From Artemisia argyi (Eukaryota > Streptophyta > Magnoliopsida > Asterales > Asteraceae): a DNA stretch of 64,000 nt. The notes beneath the pieces are model-generated. The model saw only the letters and a list, made by a program, of their open reading frames with translations. It ran no database searches and had not been told where the DNA came from. How positions within the stretch are numbered: the first letter of the stretch is position 1; the number at the start of each line of letters is the position of its first letter. Positions 62,386-64,000 of this stretch are shown here, piece by piece. The stretch covers positions 121,064,042 through 121,128,041 of the forward strand of contig CM060704.1 in the NCBI GenBank assembly GCA_030686995.1. The letters are read 5' to 3'. Position numbers and translations under genes: made by a program.

Positions 62386-64000
62386 TGTCACACCCTCGCC
62401 GAAGGCGGAAACACGAGGTGTAACGAAATCGATATACATCACCAAAGAGAAATAAGACAATACCATAATTTACATTAAGGAAAAATATAACATTACAACG
62501 TTGTTATTGCCGACTTTGGCAAATAAAAGACATAAGTTTGATTCCCAAAAGATGGTATTTTAATACATAATGAAAAGAAGTAACATGTGAAAACTTCATT
62601 ATGCAAGACCTTGCTGACAAGCTTACTGACGATCACCTGAAATGCATGAGAGAAAACGGTCAACTATAAAAATAGTTGGTGAGTATAAACGTTTTATTTA
62701 ATATGAGAAACCATAAGAGAAAGTTCACAAGCCAAAGGCGTTGTCAAGTATTATGTCTTGTAGTCAAGCACCCGCGGTCATAATAAATCACAATATAAGC
62801 ACCACCTATATAATAATGTATGCCATGCAAAGCCCCTAATTAAATAATATGCGTCCCGTAACATGGTGGACGAGAGGTTGGCCGACCTCTAATAGCGCTA
62901 TCCATACTACTAATAGGCGTCGAACAATGCGAATGTACGAACAGTACATCATACAACTATTATATAAGATTAAGAACGCTCCAAACATGGGAGACTTAGC
63001 ACGCTCCACCAATAAGGTGAGACTTTAGGGTTAAGAACGCTCCACCAATAATGGCGAGACTTTGCACGCTCCACCAAAAATGGCGAGACTTTAGGTCATA
63101 GCACGTACAGTACATTATGTTCAAAAGTTCAAGTTGAGTTCAATAGTTCAAAACAAGTTATAAGGTCAAGACAATTCAAAAGAGTTCATAATAATCAAAG
63201 GGTTCAAAACAATGTTCAAAGAGTTCAATTAATAATTCATGCATCCACCCCAAAGCGATTAAAATAGTTAGAAAAAGGGTTCGTGAATACTCACCTGATA
63301 TAAGCGATATGATAACAAAAAGGTATGAACTAAAGTAAGGCGCGCACTCTATCCGCAACCTAAATGAATGATATGATCTACTTTAGATCATGAAATGAAG
63401 AAAGGAATGTACATGCACATGTTCCCTATACCACTCTACTCTTTGTAAAAACACTTGTGTTATCAAAATATATAATCCAAGAATTTGGAAAAATATTGCT
63501 ATTAGAAAATATAATAAGCTAGTTGTAATATATATATACTTATATATATATCGTATGTTTCCATGTTAGTGTTGAAATACTCGGGTTGTAATCTTTGAAA
63601 TGATGAAAACATACTCGTGATAACTAATACTACATTAGTTATAAAGCTTGGTACTTAATATTACTTCTAGCTTGAAAATGTACTTCGTAGTTTTTGCGCC
63701 AAAATTTAATAAAAGCTGTCAAATATAAAGTGGTTTTAGCCGATATTCAAACGTGTATATCTTTGTCGTTACTTGTCCGTTTTACTTGTTCTTTATGTCC
63801 ACGGTTACGTCTTAGTATGTAGTAATATATTTTGGAAAGCTCGGCTCCTCCGGGTTACGTCTAAAGCCTCTTTTTGACCGACGAAAAACGTCCAACAGCA
63901 ACTAATTTCCAGAAAATACTTTTCGTCAACAATCTTGCAAAAATCATAACTCCTTCGTTATAGACTCTTTTTAATCCGTTCTTTCGCCTACGGATTCGTT
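62386..64000 (-). repeat. 5' LTR of the long-LTR Gypsy element, cut by the window edge
   Basis: Begins at TGTCACACCC and stays in register with 57509-59123 (offset 4877 bp throughout), with no indel seen up to 64000. The outer ~1.4 kb of this LTR is beyond the window. Confidence 0.92.

Larger units (their letters stand above)
57509..64000 (-). mobile_element. Gag-only Gypsy (Tekay/Del-like) retrotransposon with 3-kb LTRs
   Basis: On the minus strand: a 5' LTR (start outside the window, inner end 62386), initiator-Met primer site (62367-62385), a leader of about 470 bp, gag (61896-60751), a short purine-rich tract, then the 3' LTR (60559-57509). Pol is completely missing, so gag runs almost into the 3' LTR. 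The 1.6 kb of both LTRs visible here stay in register without any indel. Long LTRs, the Met primer and a three-finger Gag fit the Tekay/Del chromovirus lineage. The 5-bp flank at the left is GATGA; the partner is outside. Confidence 0.85.

Noticed and set aside
58299..63358. Two identical 60-codon ORFs at 58299-58481 and 63176-63358
   Set aside because: Their repetition only reflects the two LTR copies; there is no domain or start context.
1..64000. tRNA or rRNA genes
   Set aside because: No cloverleaf-like A/B-box pair or rRNA core sequence was noticed; the only tRNA-related matches are retroelement primer sites.

Overview
This is nuclear DNA from a flowering plant: about 64 kb of AT-rich, intergenic-type sequence made almost entirely of nested transposable elements. 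I see no intact ordinary housekeeping gene, no bacterial-style operon, and no rRNA or tRNA gene. The Gag and Pol proteins of the Copia elements, the long-LTR Tekay-type Gypsy Gag and the Mutator-type transposase all look like families abundant in Asteraceae (Tanacetum, Artemisia, Helianthus, Lactuca). A eudicot, most likely a composite, is my best guess; this rests on recognising families, not on a search.

Layout. (1) 1-11520: a SIRE/Maximus-like Copia retrotransposon on the minus strand, its 3' LTR beyond the left edge. It has decayed gag-pol and two further ORFs after pol, and a Gypsy solo LTR sits inside its reverse transcriptase. It lies in an older copy of that same Gypsy LTR, which directly abuts an AP2/ERF remnant (11608-11736). 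(2) 12.8-14.5 kb: a LINE-type ORF1. (3) 17.2-27.3 kb: DNA transposons, namely a foldback element, a 5.2-kb Mutator-like element with perfect 9-bp target duplications and a Helitron inside, a near-perfect hairpin, Tourist/hAT/Stowaway elements, a LINE ORF2 end and a small Mutator-type MITE. (4) 27.7-38.5 kb: a long-TIR element holding a PIF/Harbinger derivative (itself split by a solo LTR) and a gag-only Copia-type retrotransposon with 370-bp LTRs. (5) 39.1-40.9 kb: a 1.7-kb gag-only Gypsy element. (6) 41.1-42.6 kb: a strand-asymmetric foldback built from a degenerate 20-bp unit. (7) 43080-54826: an 11.7-kb Mutator-like element with nearly identical TIRs. (8) 55.9-57.5 kb: the 5' end of a second MULE. 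(9) 57509-64000: a gag-only Gypsy element with LTRs of 3.05 kb whose two copies agree wherever I compared them.

The most interesting system is the 11.7-kb MULE. Besides a broken MuDR-type transposase it carries a multi-exon DUF1985-Ulp1 protease gene, an intact ORF resembling the homologous-recombination OB-fold protein (HROB), a two-domain PB1-like gene, a stand-alone copy of the transposase N-terminal domain, and two unknown ORFs. Two different tandem-repeat arrays (62 bp x 5 and 71 bp x 3) each lie between a divergent gene pair, as bidirectional promoters would.

A second theme is that unrelated elements each carry their own short word repeated many times at irregular spacing in non-coding DNA: TGACGCCGTCA, GGCGGAACCC, CGAGTTAG, GCTTATT, AACCGGTT and ACTATTCA. 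A third is an exact inversion of a 4-nt hairpin loop between the two LTRs of one element, just downstream of its TATA box.
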